Positions 33,737 to 46,000 of a DNA stretch of 64,000 nucleotides are shown one piece after another. The notes under the pieces are model-generated. The model did not search any database. It saw only the letters and a program-made list of their open reading frames with translations, and was not told where the DNA came from. The stretch is from the NCBI GenBank assembly GCA_000827265.1, contig KN834775.1, positions 80,547-144,546 on the forward strand, given 5' to 3'. Within the stretch, counting starts at the first letter, position 1. Each line of letters begins with the position of its first letter. The position numbers and the translations under genes are program-made. The stretch is from Collybiopsis luxurians FD-317 M1. Its lineage: Eukaryota; Basidiomycota; Agaricomycetes; Agaricales; Omphalotaceae.

Positions 33737-36700
33737 ATGAGTTCATCTACAGCTTCCCTGCACCCGCCAAGATTGGCACCGATGTTTGCTGGCACTCCCA
33801 GTGCTCCAGGCACACCCGTACACTCTATCCAAACAATGCGAAGGAAAGCTGCTGGTCACAGCGGTCCTTTGACTAAAATCTTGGTCGCCAACCGAGGTGT
33901 AAGTTCTTTGTCTCGAAAGTGGCTACATCCACTCAAATCTCACACAGGAAATTGCTATCCGAGTGTTCAGGACTGCCCATGAACTGGCTATGCACACGGT
34001 TGCGATCTACTCGTTTGAGGATCGTCTATCTGCTCATCGTCAGAAAGTCTGTCCACGTCGCGACTGATCTTCTTCAAATTTGCTGACTTATCGCATCTCT
34101 TGGCCCCTTGATCAGTCCGATGAAGCGTATCAAGTTGGCAAAGGCCTCACTCCTGTCGCTGCATATCTCGCTCAGGACGACATCATCAGAATCGCTTTGG
34201 AGCATGGCGTGGATATGATTCATCCCGGGTATGATGTCGCTCTTTTCTTGTTTGTTCGGCCGCTCATAGACCTGTCCTGTCAGATACGGTTTCCTGTCCG
34301 AAAACGCCGAATTCGCTAGGAAAGTCGAGCAAGCCGGTATTGCTTTTATCGGACCTACCCCCGAAGCCATCGATGGGCTTGGTGACAAAACAAAAGCGCG
34401 TACTTTGGGTGGGAATCGGTTGATTTTCGCGTCTTAGAGTCGGTTCTCATGGATTCATTGTAGCTATGAAGGTCGGCGTCCCAGTCGTGCCAGGTACACC
34501 GGGACCGGTCGAGTCTTACACCGACGGGGAGTCGTTCATCAAAGAGTACGGTTTCCCTGGTGAGTGAATGATAGTTTCAACACAGCAATCAAGATGTGCT
34601 CATGCTGAAACTCTGTAGTCATCATTAAGGCTGCAATGGGCGGTGGAGGACGTGGTATGCGAGTCGTCCGTGAACAATCCGACTTCAAGACATCTTTCGA
34701 AAGGGCCGTCAGCGAAGCCAAGTCCGCGTTTGGCGATGGCACTGTCTTTATCGAACGTTTCCTCGAGCGCCCACGTCACATTGAAGTCCAAATCCTGGCG
34801 GACGCTCAAGGCAACACCATTCACCTCTTCGAACGTGATTGCTCGGTTCAGAGAAGGCATCAAAAAGTCGTAGAAGTCGCTCCTGCTACGCACTTACCCG
34901 AGGAAGTCAGACAAGCAATCTTGTCGGATGCGATCAAGCTCGCGAAAAGTGTTGGCTACAGAAATGCTGGGACGGCCGAGTTCCTCGTCGACCAGATGGG
35001 AAGACATTACTTCATTGAAATCAACCCTCGTATCCAAGTTGAGCACACTATTACCGGTAAGTAGTGCGTACTCCGGCCTCTCAATCACCTTTACGAATCA
35101 CACTGCCAGAGGAAATCACTGGGATCGATATTGTGGCTGCCCAAATTCAGATTGCCGCTGGTGCAACTCTTCCACAGCTTGGTCTCACCCAGGATGCAAT
35201 CACCAAGCGTGGTTTTGCTATCCAGTGCCGTATTACCACCGAGGACCCTGCTCAGAACTTCCAACCAGATACTGGAAAAATCGAAGTTTACCGTAGTGCG
35301 GGAGGAAACGGAGTACGACTTGACGCTTCTTCCGGTTTTGCGGGAGCCCAGATTACCGTGAGCGCTTCCCTCGGCCGACATCTGATTTCAATCTGAATTG
35401 TGTGGCGTCTTTCCAGCCTCATTATGACAGTTTATTGGTGAAATGTAGTGTTAGTGGAACGACCTATGAGGTTGCCCGTCGGAAGATGCTTCGTGCTCTC
35501 GTTGAATTCCGTATTCGTGGGGTCAAAGTCGGTGACATTCGCCTTTACTTTGTCCCACTCCCTGATTTTTTTTGTAGACGAACATTCCATTCCTGTTCCG
35601 TCTTTTGACTCACGATGTTTTCATCGGCGGAAAAACTTGGACTACGGTAAGTCGCTGAGTTTCAAGGTATGTGTATCTAGGTACTCATCTTTGCCGTATG
35701 TATCCAGTTCATCGATGATACGCCCGATCTCTTCAAGCTCGTTCAAAGCCAGAACCGAGCTCAGAAACTCTTGGCATACTTAGGCGATCTTGCTGTTAAC
35801 GGCAGTTCCATCAAAGGTCAAATGGTAGTTGTTTTTATCCTGGACTTTTTTTTTTGTCGAAACTCATCAGTGTGCAGGGTGAACCTGGTTTGAAAGAGGA
35901 AGTTGTCATTCCAAAATTGAAGAACCGTGAAGACCCTAACGGACCTCCTCTTGACACGACCTTCCCCTGTGAGATCGGATGGCGAAACATTATTGTAGAG
36001 AAGGGACCTGAAGCGTTCGCGAAAGCCGTTCGTGAATACCCTGGCACTCTTATCATGGACACAACTTGGCGCGATGCCCACCAGTCTCTTCTTGCTACAC
36101 GACTGCGCACAATTGACATGGCTAACATTGCTAAAGAAACGAGTTATGCGCTGGCCAACGCGTACAGTTTAGAATGCTGGGGAGGAGCTACATTCGACGT
36201 TGCAATGAGGTTCCTGTATGAAGATCCTTGGGAACGACTGGTGGGTTCCTCATGCAGTGTGGATTCTTACGTTTGGCTGACCGCTACCATTTCAAACTCA
36301 GCGAACCCTCCGTAAACTTGTACCTAACATTCCATTCCAAGCTCTTGTCCGTGGTGCGAATGGTGTCGGATACACTAGCTACCCGTACGTTGAGCCAAAT
36401 TCCCACTCGCTGGCCTGGCTTGTGACTGACAGACTTCCGTAGTGACAATGCCATTTACGACTTCTCCAAGAAAGCCGTTGAAAACGGTCTTGACATTTTC
36501 CGAGTTTTTGATTCGCTGAACTATATTGGTAAGAGGTCTTCTTACTTGAGCATTGACCGCTGCTCATTTTACGTCACTAGAAAACGTATGTCTTCTTTTG
36601 GCAAATCTTTGATAGCGGTATGTCGAGCGTTTCTCCTTCTAGATGCGACTTGGCATAGATGCCGCCAAAAAAGCTGGCGGTGTTTGTGAAGCGGTCGTGT

Positions 36701-38747
36701 GCTACAGCGGAGACGTCGCAAGTCCCAAAGAGACCAAGTATACCTTACAATACTACCTTGACTTCGTCGATCAGTTGGTTCAGGAAGGCATTCATGTCCT
36801 TGGTGTCAAGGATATGGCAGGTCTGTTAAAACCTGAGGCAGCTAAATTGTAAGGCGTTCAAGGTCTCTCTTCGTGTTCTTTTGCCAATTTGCATGATTGA
36901 CAGGCTCATTGGCGCCATTCGAAAGAAGCACCCTGACCTTCCAATTCACGTTCACTCCCACGATACTGCAGGCATTGCTACTGCCAGTATGCTCGCCGCT
37001 GCTGCGGCCGGTGCTGATGTTGTTGACGTCGCTATTGATAGTAGGTTTTTCGCAGAGATATTCAGTCCGCCGCTGGTTCTCAGAACCCCTGATTTTTAGG
37101 CATGTCGGGTTTAACCTCTCAGCCGTCGATGGGTGCGGTTTGTGGGGCTCTAGAGCAAACTTCGCTTGGGACTGGTATCCGATATGAGGATATCCAAGCT
37201 TTGAACTTGTACTGGAGCCAAGTTCGCGTCTTGTACACCTGCTTCGAAGCGAATGTTCGGGCTTCAGATTCTAGTGTATTTGACCACGAGATGCCTGGCG
37301 GTCAGTACACTAATCTGATGGTAAGCAATGCACCTGTGATCGTGTTCGCCTTTGATACCTATGTTTTTGCCTGCAGTTCCAAGCTTCTCAGCTTGGCCTC
37401 GGAACTCAATGGACTGGTGACTTCTTTATTTTTGGTAAAAACCACAGCATTAACACCGTTATCCAGTGATAAAACAGAAGTACATCGAAGCCAATGAGCT
37501 TGTAAGTTTACAACGTGCTTGAATTAGGGCCATCCTTTTTGACGAAATTTTATCTCCTTAGTGCGGTAATGTTATCAAGGTTATTTAGACTGTTTTTGGT
37601 CGACTACTGCATCCGCTCAAATTCCCATAACTAGGTTACTCCTTCGTCCAAGGTTGTGGGAGACTTTGCACAGTGGATGACTTCAAACTCGCTCTCGAAA
37701 GAAGACGTTCTGAAGCGAGCAGAATCCCTCGACTTCCCCTCTTCCGTGGTTGAATTCTTCCAGGGTTACCTAGGACAGCCAGTGGGAGGTTTCCCAGAGC
37801 CGTTGCGTACTCAGGTGATTAGAAACAAACCAAGAATAGATGGTCGTCCTGGTGCTACGATGGAACCGCTGGACTTCAAGAAGATCAAAGCGGAGTTACG
37901 CGCGAAGTTTGGCAAGCACATTACAGATGCCGACGTGACGTCGTATGTTATGTACCCTAAGGTTGGTCTTTTGCATCAAGGTGATTACGCTCATCTTGCT
38001 GAGATCAGATATCATAAGGTCTTTGAGGAATATCAAGGCTTTATTGAGAAGTTTGGTGATCTCAGGTAAGTTTAGACAACATTCACGGGAGAAGCTCAGG
38101 GGTCTATGATTTTCACTGAACCGAATTATACAGTGTTGTTCCTACTCGATATTTCTTAGGCCGTCCCGATATCGGCGAAGAGATGCACATCTCTATAGAA
38201 AAAGGCAAGACCCTAATCATCCGTCTTATGGCCGTTGGACCTGTCGTGGAAGGTCGTGCGCAACGTGACGTCTGGTTCGAAGTGAATGGAGAGGTGATAT
38301 TCTACTACTCAAATCACTTTACCCCATCCATCTTATCACAAGTTTAGGTTCGGGCAGTGTCAGTCGAAGACAAGAACTCGGCAGTAGAGACGGTATCGCG
38401 GGAGAAGGCAACTTCGGATCCCGGGTCCGTTGGTGCCCCAATGTCTGGTGTCGTTGTTGAAGTGCGGGTGAAAGAGGGCCAAGAAATCAAAAAGGGTGAT
38501 CCCGTTTGCGGTAAGTGTTCACCCATCTCCCTAGCAATCTGTAGCTAAACGACCGCTATATTCTAGTCATGAGTGCAATGAAAATGGAATCTGCCGTCAC
38601 TGCACCTGTGTCTGGTCATGTCAAGCGTGTCGTAGTTCAAGAAGGTGCGCAGTTTTGCATCTGACTTGGGCGCAGATTTAACTGATTATTACCTGAATAG
38701 GTGATTCCATCAACCAAGGAGATTTGACGGTCGAAATCGTGCATTAA
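33737..38747 (+). CDS. PYC: Pyruvate carboxylase
   Basis: This biotin enzyme forms oxaloacetate from pyruvate and bicarbonate to refill the TCA cycle and feed gluconeogenesis. About 25 exons are inferred, ending with TAA at 38745-38747. Domains in order are biotin carboxylase ([32 protein letters not shown]-grasp [25 protein letters not shown]), carboxyltransferase ([34 protein letters not shown]) and biotinyl domain ([12 protein letters not shown], biotin attachment Lys in MSAMKME). The N-terminus has a ~45-residue Ser/Pro extension and no clear mitochondrial presequence, agreeing with cytosolic fungal enzymes. Two very small exons are needed: 5 nt at 36581-36585 and 18 nt at 37562-37579. 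A 57-nt stop-free segment (37962-38018) inside MYPKVFEEY is taken as an intron. The gene appears intact. Confidence 0.96.
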
Positions 38748-39051
38748 TGTGAACTTGAATAAATCATGTCCTGCATTGCTAGATAGTTTTGCGCTGAAGA
38801 AATTGTGTAACATATTATCAACTTTTCGTTACTCTAATCGCGTAAAGGATAAATTCTTCTGAAAACTCTCATTTGTTGTAAAAAACTAGACATCAAATTC
38901 ATCTTATTAGAAGTACAACATGTACAGCGTCCCTAGGCGTCCACTGCTGGGATTCATTTCCGGCGGCGCCGTATATATCATGCCGTGTCCTTCAAGTGCT
39001 CTAACATTTTCAAATGTAATTCTTGCACAAGGTCCTAAAGATTTGGGAAAA
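38748..39051. other. Convergent spacer
   Basis: This 304-bp gap between the pyruvate carboxylase stop (plus) and the nitronate monooxygenase stop (minus) presumably holds two 3' untranslated regions. A minus open frame at 38907-39107 overlaps the last exon of the monooxygenase in another frame and is not real. Confidence 0.55.
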
Positions 39052-40298
39052 TCAAATTTGTTGAAAAACTTCAAGTAGTTTGTTTTGACTAGCCTTTGCT
39101 GGCACAATGCGATTCATCGAGCCTACACCTGTGCCTGCCCAAACTAGGAACCTGCTTTGATCTTGACGTTGGATACCTTCTTTGAATTTTGCTTGGAGAA
39201 CTTCCAAGTTTACTCCCTTTTCAAAGTCGGAAACAGTGTCTAAAAAACAAAACGTTAGGGAAATTTGAGCTAGAATAATCTTTACCCATTACCGCGACGT
39301 TGAAATATGCCACTTTCGTGGTGCCAAATGGACTCGAGGTAGAGTCGCAAGGTGGGATGGGTAACACAAACTCACCATTTCGCAGACCTCTTCCATCAAC
39401 GCCTTTCGGCCAATCCGTGGTTCCTCTAGCATAATCGAACGCCATAGTTCTGACGGCATCCTCCGACCGAGCCGCTATCAATGCCTGTCTCTGAGCATCT
39501 GTATATTTGCTCTCTGGGGTAAGCAGGAAACGGGTGCCCAAAACAGCTCCGGAGGCACCGCGAGCAATCTGTGAAGCGATGTCTGCTCCGTTGGCGAGAC
39601 CTCCTGCAGCCACAATGATAGGTAGTTGTGAAGAACCCGCGAAACGATCTAGAACGGTTTGCAAAAGCTCAGAGAGCGGTGGAGCATAATCGCCACCATG
39701 CCCTCCTGATTCAATGCCTGACAAAGTGACTTGAATCAGCATTGAAGCGTAGAGTACATAGAGAAAGATCACCTTGCGCCACAATAACATCTGCTTTAAA
39801 ATCTTCTACAGCACGAACAGCTTCTTCCACAGAGTTTATCAAAACAAAAATCAAAGGAGTCTTCTTCCCTTGCGGTGCATTCTCCCTTACGTATCGAATC
39901 CACCTTCCGAGATCGTTCCCAAAAGCGAACCAATGGGCTTGAACATTCGAAGCTAGCGCCGTGTTTAACACAGACTCTGCTTCTTTCGCAGGAAGTTTAT
40001 CCAGCATCCACGCAAGGTAACCGACTCCGATTGGTAAGGTATCACTTTCCGTGACCTTGGACTCAAGAAGTGAGCGTGCAAGAGGCAGTTCGGACATGTG
40101 TACATGAGCTAGAAAACCGAGTCCGCCTCCATTGGTGACTTGAGCCGCAAGTGCTCCTGCAAGTACATGGATCAGAATGGACTGTTAGCGCAAGCTAATA
40201 GACTTACCCCCGCTCACACCAGCCATTGGGGGAACGATCAAGGGAGTACGAATACCGAGCAATTTGGTCAAACGGGCTACAGCTGCAGGATAATTCAT
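39052..40298 (-). CDS. Nitronate monooxygenase (2-nitropropane dioxygenase family)
   Basis: This FMN-dependent TIM-barrel enzyme oxidises toxic alkyl nitronates such as propionate 3-nitronate to carbonyl compounds and nitrite. The start is MNYPAAVARLTKLLGIRTPLIVPPMAG (split by introns). The first intron follows MAGVSGG and rejoins at ALAAQVTNGGGLGFLAHVH. Further markers are PIGVGYLAWMLD, the NAPQGKKTPLIFVLINSVEEAV strand, VIVAQG joining to IESGGHGGDYAPPLSELL (phosphate/FMN loop with candidate catalytic His), PIIVAAGGLANGADIASQIARGASGAVLGTRFL, and a final exon ending NRIVPAKASQNKLLEVFQQI. Roughly 340 residues, as usual. It is divergent from the RRP9 gene with 250 bp between start codons. The physiological substrate is not known. 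Confidence 0.88.
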
Positions 40299-40548
40299 CT
40301 TGGAGGGAAGATCAGCGGAAGGAAATGTAAGTGACCCCTTTTATTGCTCAGTGCCCGCGAATATACCCGACAGTGAGAAACGCTGAAACATTCGTCGGAC
40401 TCGGAGTCGGATGCGGATGTTATGGCTGCGAGAGCTGGGCGGAACGGGTGTAGGATATCCGTATTGCTCATTTGTCACGTGATTATAAATCCTGCGAAAA
40501 AAACTTTTTTGAATCGAAGGACTTTTCAGCTCGACCGCCTTGAAATCC

Positions 40549-43063
40549 ATGCCCGACTCGTTCTTCACGTCCAACAAGCCACGGAAAAGAAAGCGTACAG
40601 AGCCTTCGTCGGTGACAGGTTCGTCTCAAGCCAAAAGGACGCGACATTCATCAAATTTAGCCTCTAAAACGAGTGCCAATGCCAAAAAGCCTGGTAAAAC
40701 GAAAGGCAAACAACTCGATGAGGACCTTGGCTCAGACCAGACGTCGGACGCTGCAGATGATGATAACCTGATCGCTCCTTCAGATCTGGAGGATGGATCA
40801 GAAGAGGAAGATGACCCAGATGAAACTCCTGCAGAAAAACGGCTGCGTTTGGCTCAGCTATATCTCGATGGCGTGCGAGAGGATCTAGCGGGCACTTCAG
40901 GCGATTTTGACGCTGCAGAAATTGACAGAGAACTGATATCAAGTAGATTAAGGGGAGCACAGTACCAAGGGAAAGTTCATCTGTTCGTGGCAGATGAATT
41001 CGCTGGAGGTAGTTCTTCTCAATTGCGGGTGAAGGGCCATCGGTTTTCCTGCACAGCGGCTGTAGCATCTCCTATTGCTTCGTCTTCTACAACGCCGGGA
41101 TACTATCTCTTTACAGCAGGAAAGGAAGGCCATATATTCAAATGGGACCTGCAAAACGGGAAAAAACTCGGAGCGATGTATAAGGTCAAGCCAGACCATG
41201 GCAAAGGCAAAGGGAAGGCCAATACGAACTTGACCACCGGTCATACTTCTACTATCACGTCCCTGGCAGTAACAACGGATGGTACTTATCTTGCTTCAGG
41301 GAGCATGGATAAGTGTGCGGGCGTGTGGGATGCTAGAATCTGTCGGTGGATTACCGGTTTTACTCACAAGGATAGCGTTTCGGTACGTTTCAAACTTCAA
41401 TTATTCATGCAAAGCTAAACGAGTATTCTAGTCACTTTCCTTTCGAACGAACACAAATTCCGCATCAGCCTCTTCTTCCGCCCACACACTATATACCGCT
41501 TCTTTTGATAGAACAGTGAAGCTTTGGACTCTGCCCGCTGTTCCTCCTTTACCTTCCGTCACTTCGGATTCTAACATCAAGGATTCTCCCGTTTCTTCAC
41601 AAAACATGGGATATATAGAGACCCTATTTGGCCATCAGGATCGGATCCTTGCCTTAGATTGTCTCCCTTCTTTACCAAATTTGCCCCCGATATCTTCAAG
41701 TTTTTCTGTGCGGCCACCACTTACCACAGCCAACCCAGCCAATACTCCTGCTGCTCCTACAGCAGCTGGAAAACTCCTCAGCCACCCTCGTCATTCCCTT
41801 TCTACTCCCGCCGAAACGCTGCTTACTGTCGGTGCACGCGACAAGACTGCTCGATTCTGGAAGATTCCGGAAGAGACCCAGCTCGTCTTTCGTGGCGGCG
41901 GAGCAACATCCTCCGGCGCTTCAGGTCAGGGCACAAAATCAAAACGAGATAAGCTCCGGGATGTACTTGAAGGAAGGATGGATGCTCTCGCTTCTGGCGA
42001 CGAGGATTCTGAAGACGAAAATGGTAAAGGGCCGAACAAGAAGGCAGGTAATCACAGATATATAGAGGGTTCCCTTGAATCCATCGCAATGATCGACGAA
42101 AATATTTTTCTCACTGGAGGGGACAGCGGTTCCATCTGCTTATGGTCAACCTCAAAGAAGAAACCTATCTTCACATTCGGCGTCGCTCACGGAGTTTATG
42201 ATCCCTTTGAAAAAGCTGAAGAAAAGGTCAATGGGGATGAGGGGGAAAGGGATGATATCAAAATTCCGCCTCACCCGCGATGGATCACTGCCCTCGCATC
42301 GCTCCGATATTCAAATCTTTTTGCCAGTGGTAAGTGTTGCTATTGCGGTTTGAATCATGTGCTCTCGCAACTTTCTGTTTAAGCTTCCTTACTATTGCAA
42401 CGATTGCTTCTTCTTCTAAACTTGAGGCATAATTTATCCGTGTCTCATCGGTATTTTTCGTTCTTTCTTGTTTGGCAATAATTCAATCACTTTCAAATTT
42501 TCTGGATGTTTTCAATTTATTACCTGGGTCTAACCCTTTATTCAGGTTCTTACGACGGCTATATCCGGTTGTGGAAATTATCGTCCACGTCTTCCAAGAA
42601 GAACTCTGAAGGTCAACTGTCAGCGTTTTCTCTTCTCTCCACGATCCCTTGCGCTGGTGTAATAAATTCGTTGCAATTCGTCGTCCCTGAGGAGAACTTC
42701 TGGGTCGGCGCAGACTGGGCATTCTCCGCAACGAATTCATTGAATACTGTGACCTTTCAAACAAGCCATCCTACTGCGCCGACACAGCGTAGTCCCCATG
42801 CTAGACCGCTTCTTCTCATTGCTAGTGTAGGCCAAGAACACCGGTTCGGTAGATGGGTTAGCATTAAGCGACAGAAGATTGAGTCTCTTCCTTTACCAAG
42901 CTCGGGACGCCTGAACAGCCGAGACCAGGACACACTGATGGATTCAGAACAAGTGAACGGAGCGGGTGGTATCCATATGGACGTGTTAGAAGCGAAAGAA
43001 GTTCCCATTCGCAATGGTGCTGTGGTCTGGGCATTGTTTCCACAGGGCTGGGGCGAGAAATGA
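40549..43063 (+). CDS. RRP9: U3 snoRNP-associated WD40 protein Rrp9 (U3-55K)
   Basis: Rrp9 binds the box B/C motif of U3 snoRNA and is needed for early 18S rRNA processing in the nucleolus. Three exons (40549-41382, 41432-42329, 42546-43063) sum to 2250 nt, 749 residues, longer than the ~500-570 of yeast and human. The N-terminus is Lys/Arg-rich (nuclear signals KPRKRKR, QAKRTR), followed by an acidic linker and ETPAEKRLRLAQLYLDGVRED, a strong Rrp9 signature. WD40 blades follow: YYLFTAGKEGHIFKWDL, TSTITSLAVTTDGTYLASGSMDKCAGVWD, LYTASFDRTVKLWTL, LLTVGARDKTARFWKI and LFASGSYDGYIRLWKL. Extra length comes from Ser/Pro and charged insertions between blades. Intron 2 is 216 nt, far longer than neighbours; no C/D or H/ACA snoRNA was recognised in it. 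The start is the first ATG in the frame. Confidence 0.9.
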
Positions 43064-46000
43064 CTGTCTTGGTGTGGGAAGTTGAGCTGAAGGTATGCTG
43101 GAATTAAAAGTATCGTATAGCATCTACAACATTGAATATAGAAACAGAGCCGCACGTTGCTGCATTCATCATCAAGTAGATGACCAGGGTCCTATTTTTT
43201 TTTTCTTGGGCCTGGATAAGAGTCGGTAATTCTGCTATCAATATCGCTCGCTTGGAAACTTCCGGACCCAGTGCTGTCAGAGCTATGTAGATAACCGACA
43301 TTTCAGGAGGCTGACCCTTGAAGTTCCTCTGCCATTAACTTGGCGGTATTTTGTGGTATCCTGATTTTGAGAGTAATTGATGTCCTACAACTACAAGGTA
43401 TACCTGCTGACGAGGACGAATAGGGACTAATACATAATACTATGTAAGTTCTTGATTTACATAAACCGTCTTCTTCTCAGTTCATCATCCTCTCTGGAAC
43501 TTGTGAAGTCTCTAGATCCTTCCTCCCGCCGTACCTTCGCAGGTAGCTATTGAATAACAATGAAAAGCATTGAACGTAGTCAGACGTGCGTCGGGCGGGC
43601 CAAATGTGTAGTTAAACTGAAGAGATTGGCTATATAACCTCAGATCTTAACCTGTCGTCGTCGTCCCTCAACGTGATCATCTGTAACTAGACTATACCAG
43701 AAATATCCAGCACCCTAATGAATTGAACCTGGGCTTCAACCTAAATAGTAAGTCTTTGTTAAGAAAAACACCTAAATTCCGCAGAAAAAAATTTTAACGC
43801 GTGTCAGATTTAGTAGTGCCTTACTATTTGCGCTGCTGGCATTGAACACGTACGCTGTCGCGGACTGGCCTTGGCCACAGTGGATCTAATCTCGGAATCG
43901 CTGAAGCCACAAAAAACCGTTTGCTGTGCGCGCTCAATGTCGCTTCCTACGAGCCTTAATTCAGATATTGCGACAATTTCGGGCCCGTCGGTGGTTGAAC
44001 GCCTTGAAACCCCTGCAATTTGAGCGGGTCCCTGTGGTGATGGCGCATCACAGCGGACTCCCCCAGCCAGTATCTACCACTGCCCAGAATGCGCAACGAG
44101 GATTACCTACTGAGCTCTCTCTGGACTTCAAGACATCGGCGTACTCAAGAGAATTTAAGCCCGCAGTCAGTCAGTCAGGAGGTTCTCGAGGTGAGCAAAT
44201 TCTCGCCTACAGTAGGAGTTACGAGCAGTATCTGTCGTCCTGTTCACTTGCTCAAACTGCCCTAATAGGTTAGTGCAGAGTCCCAATTCACAGTTGTTTG
44301 GCGTTTTCATTTGTTGGTTGAATACATCAGTACGTACCACTCTTCAGATCTGAAGCGATGAGCGTATCTCTATGAAAGGCCAAACAGAGAAAGAAATCTG
44401 TGAAGTCGGGAGCGGTGCGGTTCCTTCGAAGCCGATCCTCCATATCTGCGTCCTAAGGTACAATGATTGGCATTTGCCATTAGTTCACTTGCAGCAAGGT
44501 TAGACTTAAGGCTTCTCTGTGATATGGAACAGCGCAAGACTCAATTCTTCTTTCGTTCGTCTGCGGCATCTGATCAGACATGAATACTTCTCACAAAAGG
44601 CTTATTTCGAGAAACCAAATATCCAGATCTTCGACTTTTCCTTTTTTTCCTGTATCGAATTTCATGATAATCAGCCAGATTATAGTTTGCTATGATACTA
44701 CAATACAACTCAAATCATGGGATAACGCCACTGGGAATGTGGTGAGCTATCTGATATGGGTTAGCTGCTCTTCATGGCTGCAGCCACTGGCAGGACTCGG
44801 GAGGCGTTGAGACGGACAGGTCATACTTCCTCTATAGACTGGACTGCTGCTTGGCATCGGTAACGAGATGCTGGCATGCAACATGACTCGTCACTTGGAC
44901 TAAACAAGTCGTTGTAGTCATGGATGAGAATTGACTAAATACATATGTGCATAGGCCTCGAACAACTCCTTTTGCTGCAAATCTAACGCCGTTGTGAGAT
45001 CTATATTCTACGGTAGGTAGCGGCATGCATACATAACAAGTTTGATCTGTTTGTTCTGTCTCTACTGATCATGAAATCTCGTCAGGATGTCCACAAAACC
45101 ACTCAAACTCCATCTGACACCGTGACGGAAGCGCTAAAGACATTGATATTGACAACGAAATTTCTGAAATATGATCAAGCGTGGGTTTCAATGAGATGTG
45201 GTCAGCGCGGTCTATGGTGAGAAGCTGTTGAGTGAAAAAAAAAAAGTGTACCTTTCTCTGAGTCGTCGACGCCCAGGGCATTCGATCAAAATATCTTCGA
45301 ATTCGCGGGCTGGAAATGAACGTGGGACCTGCGGTTATGCATCTCTTAGACTGATGCGCCTCCCACACGACATACTCTCGCTCTGCGTGTGCAAGGCACG
45401 ACCCATCCCGAGGTCTGTTCCCACTCGGATCAGAATGTGGCGGGAAAATAATGAATAACATTCCAAACGTACGAAGAGTAGGTGAACGCGTACCTGAGTA
45501 TGTGAAAGTTGCTTCTTCTAGGTCAGTCTTCGTGTACGCGAGCACGATTTGGAAGGACGTAATCGTGGATTCAGCTTTCTGATCTAAGGATTCAAGCCTT
45601 TAAGGGCAGGCAAGATCTGTGAGTTACTGGAAACTCAACTACCCTTACCGTATACATTTTGTTTAATTGGTAGCGTCATTGTATTGGTAGTATCAGTCTC
45701 TTCGCGCGTCCACCGTCGTATCCTCTCATGTCTCAAGCGAAGTTCAAGTCCGAGGCGCGACGATGGTGCGTAGAGTTGGTCAAATGCTAATGGCTTGGCA
45801 ATAAATGAAGGTGGTTTGCACAAGTGGCTACTGCGTGTATACCGAAAGGACTCCGGCGCAGAATGAAACAGAAATCAATGACGAGAAGGAGTAAATTTCG
45901 ATGCATATAACTTGAGTATGCTGAGTAAATATCTAATTCAAACGGAGCAAAACTATTTCTAGGAACGTAGGTACAGTCGCGAGAATGAAACGCAACGAGT

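Noticed and set aside
42330..42545. Possible snoRNA in the unusually long second intron of RRP9
   Set aside because: No C/D or H/ACA boxes with suitable pairing were seen; length alone is not evidence.
45069..45545. 158-codon minus-strand frame in the gene desert
   Set aside because: Starts only at GTG, has no recognisable domain or splice context, and such a length is plausible by chance in 15 kb.
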